Assembly (NCBI GenBank): GCA_964006375.1
Contig: OZ023267.1
Coordinates: 85,483,406 to 85,547,405, forward strand
Origin: Tillus elongatus
Taxonomy: Eukaryota; Arthropoda; Insecta; Coleoptera; Cleridae
Direction: 5' to 3'
Length of the DNA stretch: 64,000 bases
The notes beneath the pieces are model-generated. The model searched no databases. It was not told where the DNA came from and was given only the letters and a program-made list of their open reading frames with translations. This document shows positions 1 to 11,490 of this stretch, piece after piece. How positions within the stretch are numbered: position 1 is the stretch's first letter; every line of letters begins with the position of its first letter. A program made the translations under genes and the position numbers.

Positions 1-307
1 ATTTCAGAAGGTCACATAAATCAAAAAAAGGTACCTGAACTATCATTAGAAAACGTACAGCTACATAACATCAATCAAATCCCACATCAACTTCAAAACA
101 TTAAACCGAATATACCAGGACCAATAAATATACCGATCCATCACCTGAGCATATGGACCATACTATTATACGTAGCTGCCATAATAACAATAACAACGAT
201 AGCCATCCGAATGGGGTTAAAGAAACGAGGAACAACCAGAGAAGACAAGGAGAACAACCCAAGAACCACCCAGTACGGATTTCCATTGAAAATCCGGAAC
301 GAACCAT
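1..307 (+). pseudogene. env: C-terminal end of an errantivirus-like envelope gene (ERV3)
   Basis: This frame enters from the left edge and stops at 305-307. It reads a polar stretch, then a hydrophobic membrane span near 150-205 (IWTILLYVAAIITITTIAI), then a basic cytoplasmic tail of about 35 residues. That layout, followed at once by a purine-rich tract and LTR-like sequence, is how the env of insect Gypsy-type endogenous retroviruses ends. It resembles the env tails at 3280 and 39200 but is clearly diverged, so it is a separate lineage. Only the tail is visible, so whether the gene was intact cannot be judged. Confidence 0.6.
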
Positions 308-330
308 AGCTTCGTTCTTTAAAAGGGGGA

Positions 331-770
331 GGAGATAAATGCAGCCCCAACAATGGGCCTTTATACTACAAAGTTGACTTCCCACAGTAAGGACCGTCGA
401 GTCAGCAGTACACTTAGAGGAGCCCACAAGTATACAGGCTCAGACTAGCAAGTTGGACGGAATATCACTCGTGAGAATCTACATCAGCAGATCCTTTGTT
501 GCACCCAGAGACAATAGTGCTACGCCTGGAGTGTAGTGTATAGATAGGCTGCTCACAAGGATACGACCGTTCATTCTTGTTCCGAGAGGTAAGACTCTGC
601 ACATCGCGTGCTAGACTTTAGATCACATGTATGTTGATCGTCACCTTTGTCATTATTTTATATTATTCATTTTTGTATTAAGTATTTAAGTATTGATTGT
701 TTAAAGTAGTAAATAAATTGTTTTAAAAATACAAACGTCTTAACCGTAAAGTTAAGACGCGTAACAAAAA
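331..770 (+). repeat. Probable LTR of the ERV3 element
   Basis: Starts after the polypurine tract AAAGGGGGAGGAGA at 318-333, just behind the env tail. It contains an AATAAA signal near 711 and ends near a TTAAGACGCG motif that resembles the end of the LTRs at 3538 and 39499. No second LTR is in the window, so both edges are approximate. Confidence 0.45.
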
Positions 771-1039
771 CGAAGTCGATTTCGGTGCGTGTGCAGTGCA
801 ATATTAGTGCCGTCACTCCAACGTGTGTTCGCCGTAACCCGCAAAGGGTGCGGCAATTGAGGTATACTTTTGGGTTTCTCTTTCTGTCGTTGCCGTAAGC
901 TACAGTATTTTAAACTTTTTATTTTTCTGGTTCCTGTATCTATTCTATCTACATTATCATTACCAGTCCACCAACAATTACTTACACCGTCTCTTCAGGT
1001 TTCTTCCTGAGGAGGATTCATTTCCTCGATACCGTTTTT

Positions 1040-2045
1040 AGCTTATTCCCACAAAATGTCTGCCGTCACGAATTCAATTCTAAAGGTTCATGCCGCTTTA
1101 TTACTCCAAAAAAGCCTTCCATAATTCCACCATCATATTTCGATGTGGGCCTTAAAACCTCAGCGATTAAAACAGTTCCATCGACCCCAAAATCCAACAG
1201 AACTCCAACAAAATACCCTTCCAAACCTTCATAAAGAAGTTATGAGTCGTCTTCAGGTCCGAAAGTATCAACTTTAAACCGCTACGACAGAGTTTTACTA
1301 GACGATCCAATTGATAGGAACGATACAATAGATGAGAATGGTCCACCCCTCCAAATAGTTTGCAAAACCAAGTCCAGTCAAGATCGCCGAAAAACACATC
1401 TTTCTCAGCCCTGAACTAGCGACACCTCTTCCGCTCAAATACCTGAGTAAGCCTCTCAAAAGTCTGCCCCACCAATTCATCTCCACGAGGAAAACTAACC
1501 TCACACAAATGGACCTGACTTTCGATTAGCATCCACTAGATGAAACACTTCAAAACCAAACCCCCCATGCCGCTTGATCTGATTAACCTACGGCGCTCTG
1601 AAAAGACAATCTTCGACGTGGTGACTTTCTGCGAATGAATTATCACAGTAGTCACTACGCATAAAATCAGAGCCAAACCAATGCGATCGCTACCAAAGGT
1701 TTGGTCATTCTTAACTTCCTGCAAAAGCCAATTTTCTTGTGTAAAGTGCGGTCAAAACCACGAGACCGCAAAATGTAAAAGGGTCAATACAGTCCCTGGC
1801 TTTTGCTGTAACTGCAAACGTGAGCACACAGCCAATTATAAAGGCTGTCCCTTTTACCCAAAATCAGGAAAAACCACGAACACCAAAAAGCCCTGGGTTT
1901 CACATGCAGAGGCTACTTTGGCTAATACCACCACCCACAAATCTACCATTCCAACTGCTCCTACTCCCACAAATCTAGTCCCTCGCATCCCACCAGTTTT
2001 TTCTAGTAAAAACACAACAGTAGACTGGGATTTCCTTGTCTACTG
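1040..2045 (+). pseudogene. Jockey-like non-LTR retrotransposon ORF1 (gag-like), decayed
   Basis: The clearest part is an open frame at 1681-2076 with two cysteine knuckles: CVKCGQNHETAKC, then CCNCKREHTANYKGCPFYP. This paired arrangement is characteristic of the RNA-binding ORF1 of Jockey-clade elements in insects. Upstream, from an ATG near 1056, proline- and lysine-rich coding-like sequence is scattered over all three frames with many stops, as expected for a long-dead copy. The endonuclease motifs of the same element follow at 2490-2740. Confidence 0.7.
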
Positions 2046-2139
2046 TAGTGTAACTATTATATTATTATTATCATAACCCGATAATGATGCTATTAGGAAT
2101 GATAGTCTAAATTTATCAACCGATACCAAGCAAACGAAG

Positions 2140-2828
2140 TTGAAGCATGCCTAAGACCGAGCCGCTCATAGAATCATGCATAAAACTCAAAGGCAAGAAC
2201 GGAACCTCGTCATCGTTTTTAGTGGCCACCAGAGGAACCTAAAACCTCAACGAATTAAGCAAAGTAAAAGACCTTCATAGCATTATAATAAAATGGGAAC
2301 CCCGTAACACCCCATATGTAATGTAAACAGCATCTTCCGGTAGCAAAAATTAATCCCATCACAAACGCCTTGTTCGAAACACTGACCATACAAAAACATA
2401 ACCCACGGTAATCAATTGTTACAACAAAAACCTAACATCGACGATCGATAATAACAATACGATCTAAACTCTCAAACAAAACACTCATAATAGGGGACTT
2501 TAATGCCAAACACAAATTGGAACTGTGTCTATAACGAAGGTAACGGCCTTAATTTAAACAACTGTATTTTACACATACATTACATACACACTCCACTATC
2601 CAAATAATTAATACAACCATTTTGCTTAACCAGACAACACACCTTCAACACTAAACGTCTGCATCTCAAACAATGTAAATATAAGAGACGTAAAACGCTC
2701 AATGAACTAGACTCAGATCAACTCCCCATCCCCAACAACCAAAAGCACACACCCGCACCCATACAAAAAACACAATTTAAAACCAACTGGAAACAATATT
2801 AAAAAATATATAATAAACGCAAGACATA
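2140..2828 (+). pseudogene. Jockey-like ORF2 endonuclease region, decayed
   Basis: Frameshifted remains of an apurinic-type endonuclease follow ORF1. Two family motifs are readable: GDFNAKH near 2495-2515 and NELDSDQLPI near 2701-2730, where the usual His of the SDH catalytic motif has become Gln. No reverse transcriptase follows; the element is cut off where R1-like sequence begins. Confidence 0.6.
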
Positions 2829-3265
2829 GATGACAATATCCGCAAAAAAGAAGGCAAGAACCGAAACATTGCTGAAGTTGCAGCGAGAATGGGAAGAGGA
2901 AATGTCAACATCCCAGTGGACAAAGAGGCTCATTCCACATATACAGACATGAATATCGAGACAGTATGGAGAGGTGGGTTATTATTTTACCCAATTTCTG
3001 TTAGGTCGTGGACGTTTCAGGTCTTACCTGAGTAAAACGAAAATAGTCGACAAATAAGATACGCCAGAACACACCGTTTTTGAGTGCGTAGGATGTCCGC
3101 AAATAAGAGAACAAATGTATACAATATTGGCAGAAATGTAATAGCAGATAATGTGGTGGAGCATATACTGGGAAGTGAAAGGTTGTGGAATACTGTGGGG
3201 ATAGGGGTCGTAGAAATAACAAAGTCAAAGGAGGATGAAGGCAGGATATAAATTATCAGAATTAA
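2829..3265 (+). pseudogene. R1-like non-LTR retrotransposon, ORF2 C-terminus
   Basis: Reads, with stops, a stretch ending in TKRLIPHI, then YYFTQFLLGRGRFRSYL and PEHTVFECVG. A Trp/Lys-rich helix, a tail with the sense of 'target-strand flow' and a C-x-H-x-x-x-C-type knuckle (here EHTVFEC) are the usual C-terminus of R1-clade reverse transcriptase proteins. Better copies lie at 16800, 24900 (minus) and 56030. The hydrophobic frames on the opposite strand are shadows of it. Confidence 0.6.
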
Positions 3266-3279
3266 AATTATAAAATGTT

Positions 3280-3485
3280 TCACTGCACGACTTGAACAAT
3301 ATCAAATCCCAGTTACAATCAATCAATGGCAGAATTCCAGGAACCATAATTTGCCCATGTACCACACTAGTGTATGAACAACTATATTATACATCGTGAT
3401 AGTAATAACAATAATCACAATAACTTCAAGATACATCTTGCAGAAGTCAAAAAAGAAAACTGCTGACTCCAAACCAACCACTTGA
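3280..3485 (+). pseudogene. env: ERV2 envelope tail fragment
   Basis: Matches the end of the ERV2 env at 39230-39450 almost base for base, including the membrane span ILYIVIVITIITITSRYIL and the Lys-rich tail that follows it. A TGA interrupts the frame just before the span. It is followed by LTR2 at 3538. Confidence 0.6.
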
Positions 3486-3537
3486 TTCCCGATTACTATT
3501 CGAAACGAACCATAGGCTTCGTTCTCTAAAGGATGGA

Positions 3538-3990
3538 GGAGATAACGATGGCCACCTCATACAATGTATATAAGAAGTACAAATGCCGATTCAACACCCA
3601 AGGTCGCTGACGAAATGATTAATTAACAGCAGCGCAATTAGAATAGACTATTCATGGGTGGGTAAAAAACTAGACCCAACTTAGCAAACGGCCACCTGTC
3701 AAGATCACCTTCAACTCAGAAACCAGCCACCTTTAAAACAGCAACCTGGTGTGGAAACCGCCTCTCGGTCCACGCCACACGAGAAACTATATATGGAAGT
3801 TACCAGACCACGGACAGACATTCCTACATTGTTATTGAAAGAGTCCCTTTTAGGTTGTCAGAATTTATCTTTATCATTTTTATTATTATTCATGAGTATT
3901 GTGTGTAACTATAATCAATAAATTCTTTTAAAAATTCAAGTCTGTTAACAAGAAAGTTATCTCGCGAAAGGTGTTATCATGAAAAGGTAT
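3538..3990 (+). repeat. LTR2 (3' LTR of ERV2), copy 1
   Basis: About 450 bp that follows the purine tract GGATGGAGGAG and matches 39499-39945 along its whole length with scattered differences. It contains AATAAA near 3918 and ends near GTTAACAAGAAAGTTATCTCGCG. Edges are set by where the two copies stop matching. Confidence 0.65.
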
Positions 3991-4200
3991 ATTAAAGAGG
4001 TGTTATTCAAATGTGATTACAGCGGGGATTTTATCAATTTGAAAAATGATGACGATTGCCGAAACTTGTAGGAGGCCATCCAATATGTATGTATCACGCT
4101 GTTAAATTTGATAAAAGAAAATATATTTGTGTACTAGAAATTGTATGCTATTATTTACTTAAATTGTATACTTGTTACATAAATAACAGAACCACTGTAA
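3990..4200. other. AT-rich unassigned sequence
   Basis: No gene or known repeat is visible. The first 60 bases still match the sequence next to the other LTR2 (39925-39975). Confidence 0.4.
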
Positions 4201-4570
4201 AAGTAAAATGTATTTATTAGTTTTGTTTTAAAATACATTTATTAATATTTCTCTCCAGTCACAAAAGACGTTCCAATATCAATCCACTCAAGCCTTCTGC
4301 AAACTCCAATTCTGCACTCTAAATTTCTTCGATGAATTCCAGATAGATATTAGTTGAGACTGTAACATTTTTTTATTGAACGATTTCATTTGTTTTCTTT
4401 ATTCATTTTGAAGCATATACAACCCAAACAATTCCAAGTTTATTTCAATTGCATCATGTTTAGCTGAAGCAGCTTCAATTAGCTGAAACAATACATGTTT
4501 CATAGTTTCTATGTTACTGTTATTCGTATTAATACGATAAGTAGCCATTCTATTTTGAAAGCTTGATTTA
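4200..4570 (-). pseudogene. N-terminal fragment of a virus-like type B DNA polymerase
   Basis: Read right to left, the frame begins MATYRINTNNSNIETMKHV and continues into INLELFGLYMLQNE, a stop, then KSFN. From established experience of insect genomes, this pattern of a short N-terminal strand, the LFGLYML core and a following KSFN motif belongs to protein-primed type B polymerases of Maverick/adintovirus-like elements. At least one stop and one frameshift are present and the catalytic palm is absent. The assignment rests on motif recollection only. Other virus-like fragments occur throughout the window. Confidence 0.5.
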
Positions 4571-5337
4571 TCATAAGCACTTTTTCAACTACTCACGATT
4601 CACATACTTTTAATTTGTGGGCTTCACTGCGCAGATGTCCAGAGCACACACTTCTAACGAGCACGATTCACAATACTTTATACGATTAACAACGAAGGTT
4701 GCTTAGCTACTAAAATAAAAAACATTTTCCGTTTATATTAATTTATTAACACTTAACACAAATGTATATTAACATATTTGTTATTATTATACGGTTAGAT
4801 GGAACCAGTTGATATAAATATCAAAATGTACTTTGATGTGCACAGATGGAAATCAATTAGTATGAGCCTTCACCAGTCAGGTGTCTTTCGAACAGAAGAG
4901 AAGGTTATAACAAACCATTTCAGTATCGATTTTGGTCACGTTGTAAGTGGAAGATTCAAGTAGGTGATCGTTGTGTAGAGGTGTTTTTGTTAAGCTTGAT
5001 CGTTTCATATAGTCGTCGCTATCGAATGGGTTCTCACTTCTCTCACATTTGGTGGTCGATGTTCTCTAAAATCAGGACCATTGTTGTCATTCACATGACA
5101 CATCATGTTCATAGAATCACAATCCACTTTCATGTTTAAACCAACCATGTTTTAGGTTTAGACTTTGATCGAGCTTACCGATGTTACATTGGCTGTTAAG
5201 TAGATTTTGTTGTTCCACTTCCTTCTCTTTCCACCACCGCTCTCACTGGTTTTATTTTTCTGCTCGGTTGCTGTTCAACTTTCAAAAGCTATTATGATCA
5301 TTTTAAGACTCCATAAATATATATCTCTATTTGTTCA
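4570..5337. other. Unassigned, weakly coding-like on the minus strand
   Basis: A minus-strand frame near 5030-5160 is free of stops for about 45 codons, but I do not recognise it. The rest is AT-rich with no clear gene or repeat. Confidence 0.3.
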
Positions 5338-5660
5338 TCAATTTGTGTAGTGGTATTTTGCTACTTCTGGTAAATATTTAAAGAATGGCTTAGTTAAATA
5401 GGACCCTGAAGCGTAGTGAGTGTAAGATAAAGCAAAGAACTGGGTGGAGCAGTAGCCGGCCAAGTATACAGCATACAATTCAACTATATTTTTACTGTAA
5501 AGTTCTTCACCTTCAGATTGGCGTTCATCTATATAAGCGTTCTCTTTTATTTTCATCAGACTCGCTCACTTCGTTAGTTCTTGTTTGATGAGTTTGTTTG
5601 CGTCTCGTTTGTCGGTGGAGTTTCTGATGCGTAGAGCTAATATACGCATTCAAGTTTTTT
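5338..5660 (-). pseudogene. Unrecognised ORF, possibly from the virus-like element
   Basis: A 72-codon open frame (5338-5556) with balanced amino acids, rich in Tyr and Ser, including LAGYCSTQFFALSYTHYASG. Coding-like sequence continues upstream to about 5660 in the same frame, interrupted by TGA. I do not recognise the family. Its position between a polymerase fragment and another virus-like fragment suggests the same source, by inference only. Confidence 0.35.
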
Positions 5661-6079
5661 CAAGTACCATTTCTTTGGTGCTGGACGGAAATGGGGGGCA
5701 GATTCATTGGGACGGGGTTCGTCCTTGATGCATGTTCAACAAAAATTGGATTTTGGACTGTAGATTAACCACCGCATCAAAATTCGGATGATCTACAAAT
5801 TTAAAGCATCTAAACATCGTTGTTCAAAAACAAATGGTTCCGAAAAGTCCATGGTGATGTTGATTTACAAGAACATAGGTTAAGTAAAAACCTATTGAAC
5901 TTTCAGATTGTGTGAATAAAAAATTTTTCGATTATTAAAAAATTGCATTCAGTCTGCAAATCATTTTCTTTTAACTAGTGTTACGTAAACATCAATTACT
6001 CTCGAAAAGTATATCAAGGAGTAGATACACATCAAATAGCGTATATTCGTAACGCAAATACAAAAACCTTTTGCTGACA

Positions 6080-6550
6080 TGGATTTTGTTGATACCACAA
6101 TATCAAAAGTCCGAAAAGATTATACAGATCTTCCATTCTTAAAACTCGAGGCTTATATGTAACAGACGTTTGCTAATAAAGATGATTTAAATCAAAAGAT
6201 GTATCGCTATTTCCTCCGAAGATTCTCAGGAAAACTTGATACTTCCCAGGGCAGCTGTTATGACCAACATTGTTGCAAGTAAATCAGCACCAGTGAAGTT
6301 ACTTAGTGACATGAATGATGCTATCGGCCAGTAGTGCACATTGTTGCCATCCCTATTAGGAAATAATAGGATTAGATGTGGGTAAATTTTAATTTAAAAA
6401 CACGATTTGGTTCCTTTAAAGTTACAAGTAGCTCCTGATCAAAAAAAGAAACTAATCAAACTAGGACATCATGCAGTGAATGTCGGGTTAACAGATAGCA
6501 TCATGGATGACTTTTTATTCCGGTTATCTAAAAATTTACACATTTTTAAT
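6080..6550 (+). pseudogene. Decayed virus-like ORF of unknown function
   Basis: Starts MDFVDTTISKVRKDYTDLPF at 6079 and breaks after about 27 codons. A later piece, near 6425-6547 in another frame, is polar and helical (DQKKKLIKLGHHAVNVGLTD). The style recalls small basic proteins of insect virus-like elements, but I cannot name it. The palindromic satellite begins within 40 bp of its end. Confidence 0.35.
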
Positions 6551-6579
6551 TTGTAAACACCTTTGGTCACAAAATATAT

Positions 6580-9500
6580 TATAGTCGAATTCCCTCGTCC
6601 ATACCAGTTCTGAGCTGGCGTTTTAATAAAAGCCGGCTAAGAACTGACATGCACGTGGGAATCCGGCTATCTTATTAACACAAAATAATGTATCATCTAT
6701 TTGGATCGGGCAGATTTTCCTGGAAAATTAGCCAAGAAAATCTGCCCATCTCAAAAAGATTAAACATTGCTTTGTTTTAATTAGATAGTCTGATACCCAC
6801 TTCCATGCCAGTTCCGAGCTGACTTATAATTAAAGGCCAGCTCAGAACTGGTATTTTGACTTGGACCGGGCAGATTTTCCTGGAAAATTAACCAGGAAAA
6901 TCTGCCCAATCCAAATAGAGTAAACATTGCTTTGTTTTAATTAGATAGTCTGATTCCCACGTCCATGCCAGTTCTGAGCTGACTTATAATTAAAAGCCAG
7001 CTCAATACTGTTATGGACGGGGGAATCCGACTGTATAATTCATGTTTAATCTATTTGGAATGGGCTGATTTCTTGGATAATTTTTCAGGAAAATCTGCCC
7101 GGCACAAATAGACTAAACATTGCTTTGTTTTAATTAGACAGTCCGATTCCCCCGTCCATACCAGTTCTGAGCTGGCCTTCAATTATAAGTCAGATGAGAA
7201 CTGGCATGGACGTGGGAATCAGACTATCTAATTAAAACAAAGCAATGTTTACTCTATTTGGACAGGGCAGATTTTCCTGGAAAATTAGCCAGGAAAAGCT
7301 GCCCGGTAAATAGATTAAACATTGCTTTGCTTTAATTAGATAGTCTGATTCCCACCTCCATGCCAGTTCTGAGCTGACTTATAATTAAAAGCCAGCTCAG
7401 TACGGGAATGGACTGGGGAATCCGACTGACTGATTAAAACAAAGCAATGTTTAATCTATTTGTACCGAGCAGATTTCCCTTGAAAATTAGCCATGAAAAT
7501 CAGCCCATTCCAAATAGATTAAACATTAATTAGACAGTCGGATTCCCCCGTCCATAAGAGTTCTGAGCTGGCTTTTAATTAAAAGTCAGCTCAGAAGTGT
7601 CATGGACGTGGGAATACGACTATCTAATTAAAACAAAGCAATGTTTAATCTATTTAGACCGGGCGGATTTCCCTGGAAAATTAGCCAGGAAAATCTGCCC
7701 ATTCCAAGTAGAATAAACATTGCTTTGTTGTAATTAGACAGTCTAATTCCCCCATCCATACGAGTTCTGAGCTGGCTTTAAATTAAATGTCAGCTCAGAA
7801 CTGGCATGTACGTCGGAATCCGACTATATAATTAAAACAAAGCAATGTTTAATCTACTTACACCAGGCAGATTTTCCTGGAAAATTATGCCACTTCTGAG
7901 CTGACCTATAATTAAAAGCCAGTTCAGAACTGGTATGGACGGGGTAATCCGACTGACTGATTAAAACAAAGCCATGTTTAATCTATTTGTACCAGGCAGA
8001 TTTTCCTGGAAACTTAGCCAGGAAAATTAGCTCATTCCAAATAGATTAAACATTAATTAGACAGTCGGATTCCCCGTCCTTACCAGTTCTGAGCTGGCTT
8101 TAAATTAAATGTCAGCTCAGAACTGGCATGCACGTGGGAATCCGACTATCTATTAGAAACAAAGCAATGTTTATTCTATTTGGACCGGGCAGATTTTCCT
8201 GGAAAATTAGCCAGGAAAAGCTGCCCGGTAAATAGATTAAACATTGCTTGGCTTTAATTAGATAGTCTGATTCCCACCTCCATGCCAGTTCTGAGCTGAC
8301 TTATAATTAAAAGCCAGCTCAGTACTGGAATGGACGGGGGAATCCGACTGACTGATTAAAACAAAGCAATGTTTAATCTATTTGTACCGAGCAGATTTCC
8401 CTTGAAAATTAGCCATGAAAATCAGCCCATTCCAAATAGATTAAACATTAATTAGACAGTCGGATTCCCCCGTCCATAACAGTTCTGAGCTGGCTTTTAA
8501 TTAAAAGTCAGCTCAGAAGTGTCATGGACGTGGGAATACGACTATCTAATTAAAACAAAGCAATGTTTAATCTATTTAGACCGGGCGGATTTCCCTGGAA
8601 AATTAGCCAGAAAAATGTGCCCATTCCAAAGAGATTAAACATTAATTAGACAGTCGAATTCCCTCGTCCATACCAGTTCTGAGCTAGCTTTAATTTAAAT
8701 GTCAGCTCAGAACTGGCATGGACGTAGGAATGCGACTATCTAATTAAAACAAAGCAATGTTTAATCTATTTGGCCGAACAGATTTTCCTGGAAAATTAGA
8801 TAGGAAAATCAGCCCATTCCAAATAGATTAAACATTAATTAGACAGTCGGATTCCTGGGTCCATAAAAGTTCTGAGCTGGCTTGTAATTAAAAGTCAGCT
8901 CAGAAGTGGCATGGACGTGGGAATCCGACTATCTAATTAAAACATAGCAATGTTTAATCTATTTGGACCGGAGAGATTTTCCTGGAAAATTAGCTCAGAA
9001 AATGTGCCCATTCCAAAGAGATTAAACATTAATTAGAGTGTCGAATTCCCTCGTCCATACCAGTTCTGAGCTGGCTTTAATTTAAATGTCAGCTCAGAAC
9101 TGGCATGGACGTAGGAATACGACTATCTAATTAAAACAAAGCAATGTTTAATCTATTTGGCCGAACAGATTTTCCTGGAAAATTAGATAGGAAAATCAGC
9201 CCATTCCAAATAGATTAAACATTGATTAGACAGTCGGATTCCAGGGTCCATAACAGTTCTGAGCTGGCTTTTAATTAAAAGTCAGCTCAGAAGTGGCATG
9301 GACGTGGGAATCCGACTATCTAATTAAAACAAAGCAATGTTTAATCTATTTAGAACGGGCAGATTTCCCTGGAAAATTAGCCAGGAAAATCTGCCCATTC
9401 AAGTAGAATAAACATTGCTTTGTTGTAATTAGACAGTCTGATTCCCCCATCCATACCAGTTCTGAGCTGGCTTTAAATTAAATGTCAGCTCAGAACTGGC

Positions 9501-11350
9501 ATGGACGTCGGAATCCGACTATCTAATTAAAACAAAGCAATGTTTAATCTACTTACACCAGGCAGATTTTCCTGGAAAATTATGCCAGTTTCAGAACCCT
9601 CAGCTCAGGCTGACTTATAATTAAAAGCCAGCTCAGAGCTGGTATGGGCGGGGTAATCCGACTGACTGATTAAAACAAAGCCATGTTTAATCTATTTGTA
9701 CCAGGCAGATTTTCCTGGAAACTTAGCCAGGAAAATTAGCCCATTCCAAATAGATTAAACATTAATTAGACAGTCAGATTCCCCCGTCCTTGCCAGTTCT
9801 GAGCTGGCTTTGAATTAAATGTCAGCTCAGAACTGGTATGCACGTGGGAATCCAACTATCTATTAAAAACAAAGCAATGTTTATTCTATTTGGACCGGGC
9901 AGATTTTCCTGGAAAATTAGCCAGGAAAAGCTGCCCGGTAAATAGATTAAACATTGCTTTGCTTTAATTATATAGTCTGATTCCCACCTCCATGCCAGTT
10001 CTGAGCTGACTTATAATTAAAAGGCAGCTCAGAACTGGTATGGACGGGGGAATCCTACTGACTGATTAAAACAAAGCAATGTTTGATCTATTTGTACCGG
10101 GCAGATTTTCCTTGAAAATTAGTCAGCAAAATCAGCCCATTCCAAATAGATTAAACATTAATTAGACAGTCGGATTCCCCCGTCCATAACAGTTCTGAGC
10201 TGGCTTTTAATTAAAAGTCAGCTCAGAAATGGCATGGACGTGGAAATCCGACTATCTAATCAAAACATAGCAATGTTTTGGACCGGGCAGATTTTCCTGG
10301 AAAATTAGCCCAGAAAATGTGCCCATTCCAAAGAGATTAAACATTAATTAGACAGTCGAATTTCCCCGTCCATGCCTGTTCTGAGCTAGCTTTAATTTAA
10401 ATGTCAGCTCAGAACTGGCATGGACGTAGGAATACGACTTTCTAATTAAAACAAAGCAATGTTTAATCTATTTGGCCGGACAGATTTCCCTGGAAAATAA
10501 GATAGGAAAATCTGCCCATTCGAAATAGATTAAACATTAATTAGACAGTCGAATTCCCCCGTCCATAACAGTTCTGAGCTGGGTTTTATTAAAAGTCAGC
10601 TCAGAAGTGGCATGGACGTGGGAATCCGACTATCTAATTAAAACAAGGCAATGTTTAATCTATTTAGACCGGGCAGATTTCCCTGGAAAATTAGCCAGGA
10701 AAATCTGCCCATTCCAAGTAGAATAAACATTGCTTTGTTGTAATTAGACAGACTGATTCCCCCATCCATACCAGTTCTGAGCTCGCTTTAAATTAAATGT
10801 CAGCTCAGAACTGGCATGGACGTCGGAATCCGACTATCTAATTAAATCTAATTAAAACAAAGCAATGTTTAATCTATTTAGACCGGGCAGATTTCCCTGG
10901 AAAATTAGCCAGGAAAATCTGCCCATTCCAAGTAGAATAAACATTGCTTTGTTGTAATTAGACAGTCTGATTCCCCCATCCATACCAGATCTGAGCTGGC
11001 TTTATAATGAATGTCAGCTCAGAACTGGCATGGACGTCGGAATCCGACTATCTAATTAAAACAAAGCAATGTTTAATCTACTTACACCAGGCAGATTTTC
11101 TTGGAAAATTATGCCAGTTTCAGAACTCTCAGCTCAGGCTGACTTATAAATAAATAGATTAAACATTGCTTTGCTTTAATTAAATAGTCTGATTCCCACC
11201 TCCATGCCAGTTCTGAGCTGACTTATAATTAAAAGGCAGCTCAGAACTGGTATGGCCGGGGAATCCGACTGACTGATTAAAACAAAGCAATGTTTGATCT
11301 ATTTGTACCGGGCAGATTTTCCTTGAAAATTAGCCAGGAAAATCAGCCCA
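6580..11350. repeat. Palindromic satellite array, about 24 monomers of ~194-204 bp
   Basis: The core TTCTGAGCTG recurs at 7164, 7366, 7560, 7764, 8086, 8288, 8482, 8676, 8869, 9063, 9256 and 9459 and onward, spaced 193-204 bp. Each monomer holds two dyads. Hairpin A pairs CAGTTCTGAGCTGGC with GCCAGCTCAGAACTG around an AATT-type centre. Hairpin B pairs GGGCAGATTTTCCTGG with CCAGGAAAATCTGCCC around AAAATTAG. The sequences between the hairpins (AATCCGACTATCTAATTAAAACAAAGCAATG and neighbours) also appear inverted, so nearly every base belongs to a dyad. Some monomers lack hairpin B (near 7890 and 11130). The right end cuts into a Copia element. Confidence 0.95.
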
Positions 11351-11490
11351 TTTCTTTTCTTTTATATACATAAAATTCATTTCATCAAATACCACATTTC
11401 TAGAATGAATTATTTTATTCTGTTCTTCGTGCTATAAACGATAACCATTTTCTGTATACCCAACAAATCTACATTTTATTCCTTTATCAT

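Noticed and set aside
101..427. 108-codon minus-strand frame at the left edge
   Set aside because: Antisense to the env tail and LTR; no family features.
6580..11350. Regular repeats that could be mistaken for a CRISPR array
   Set aside because: There are no unique spacers; linkers are as conserved as the hairpins and the host is a eukaryote.
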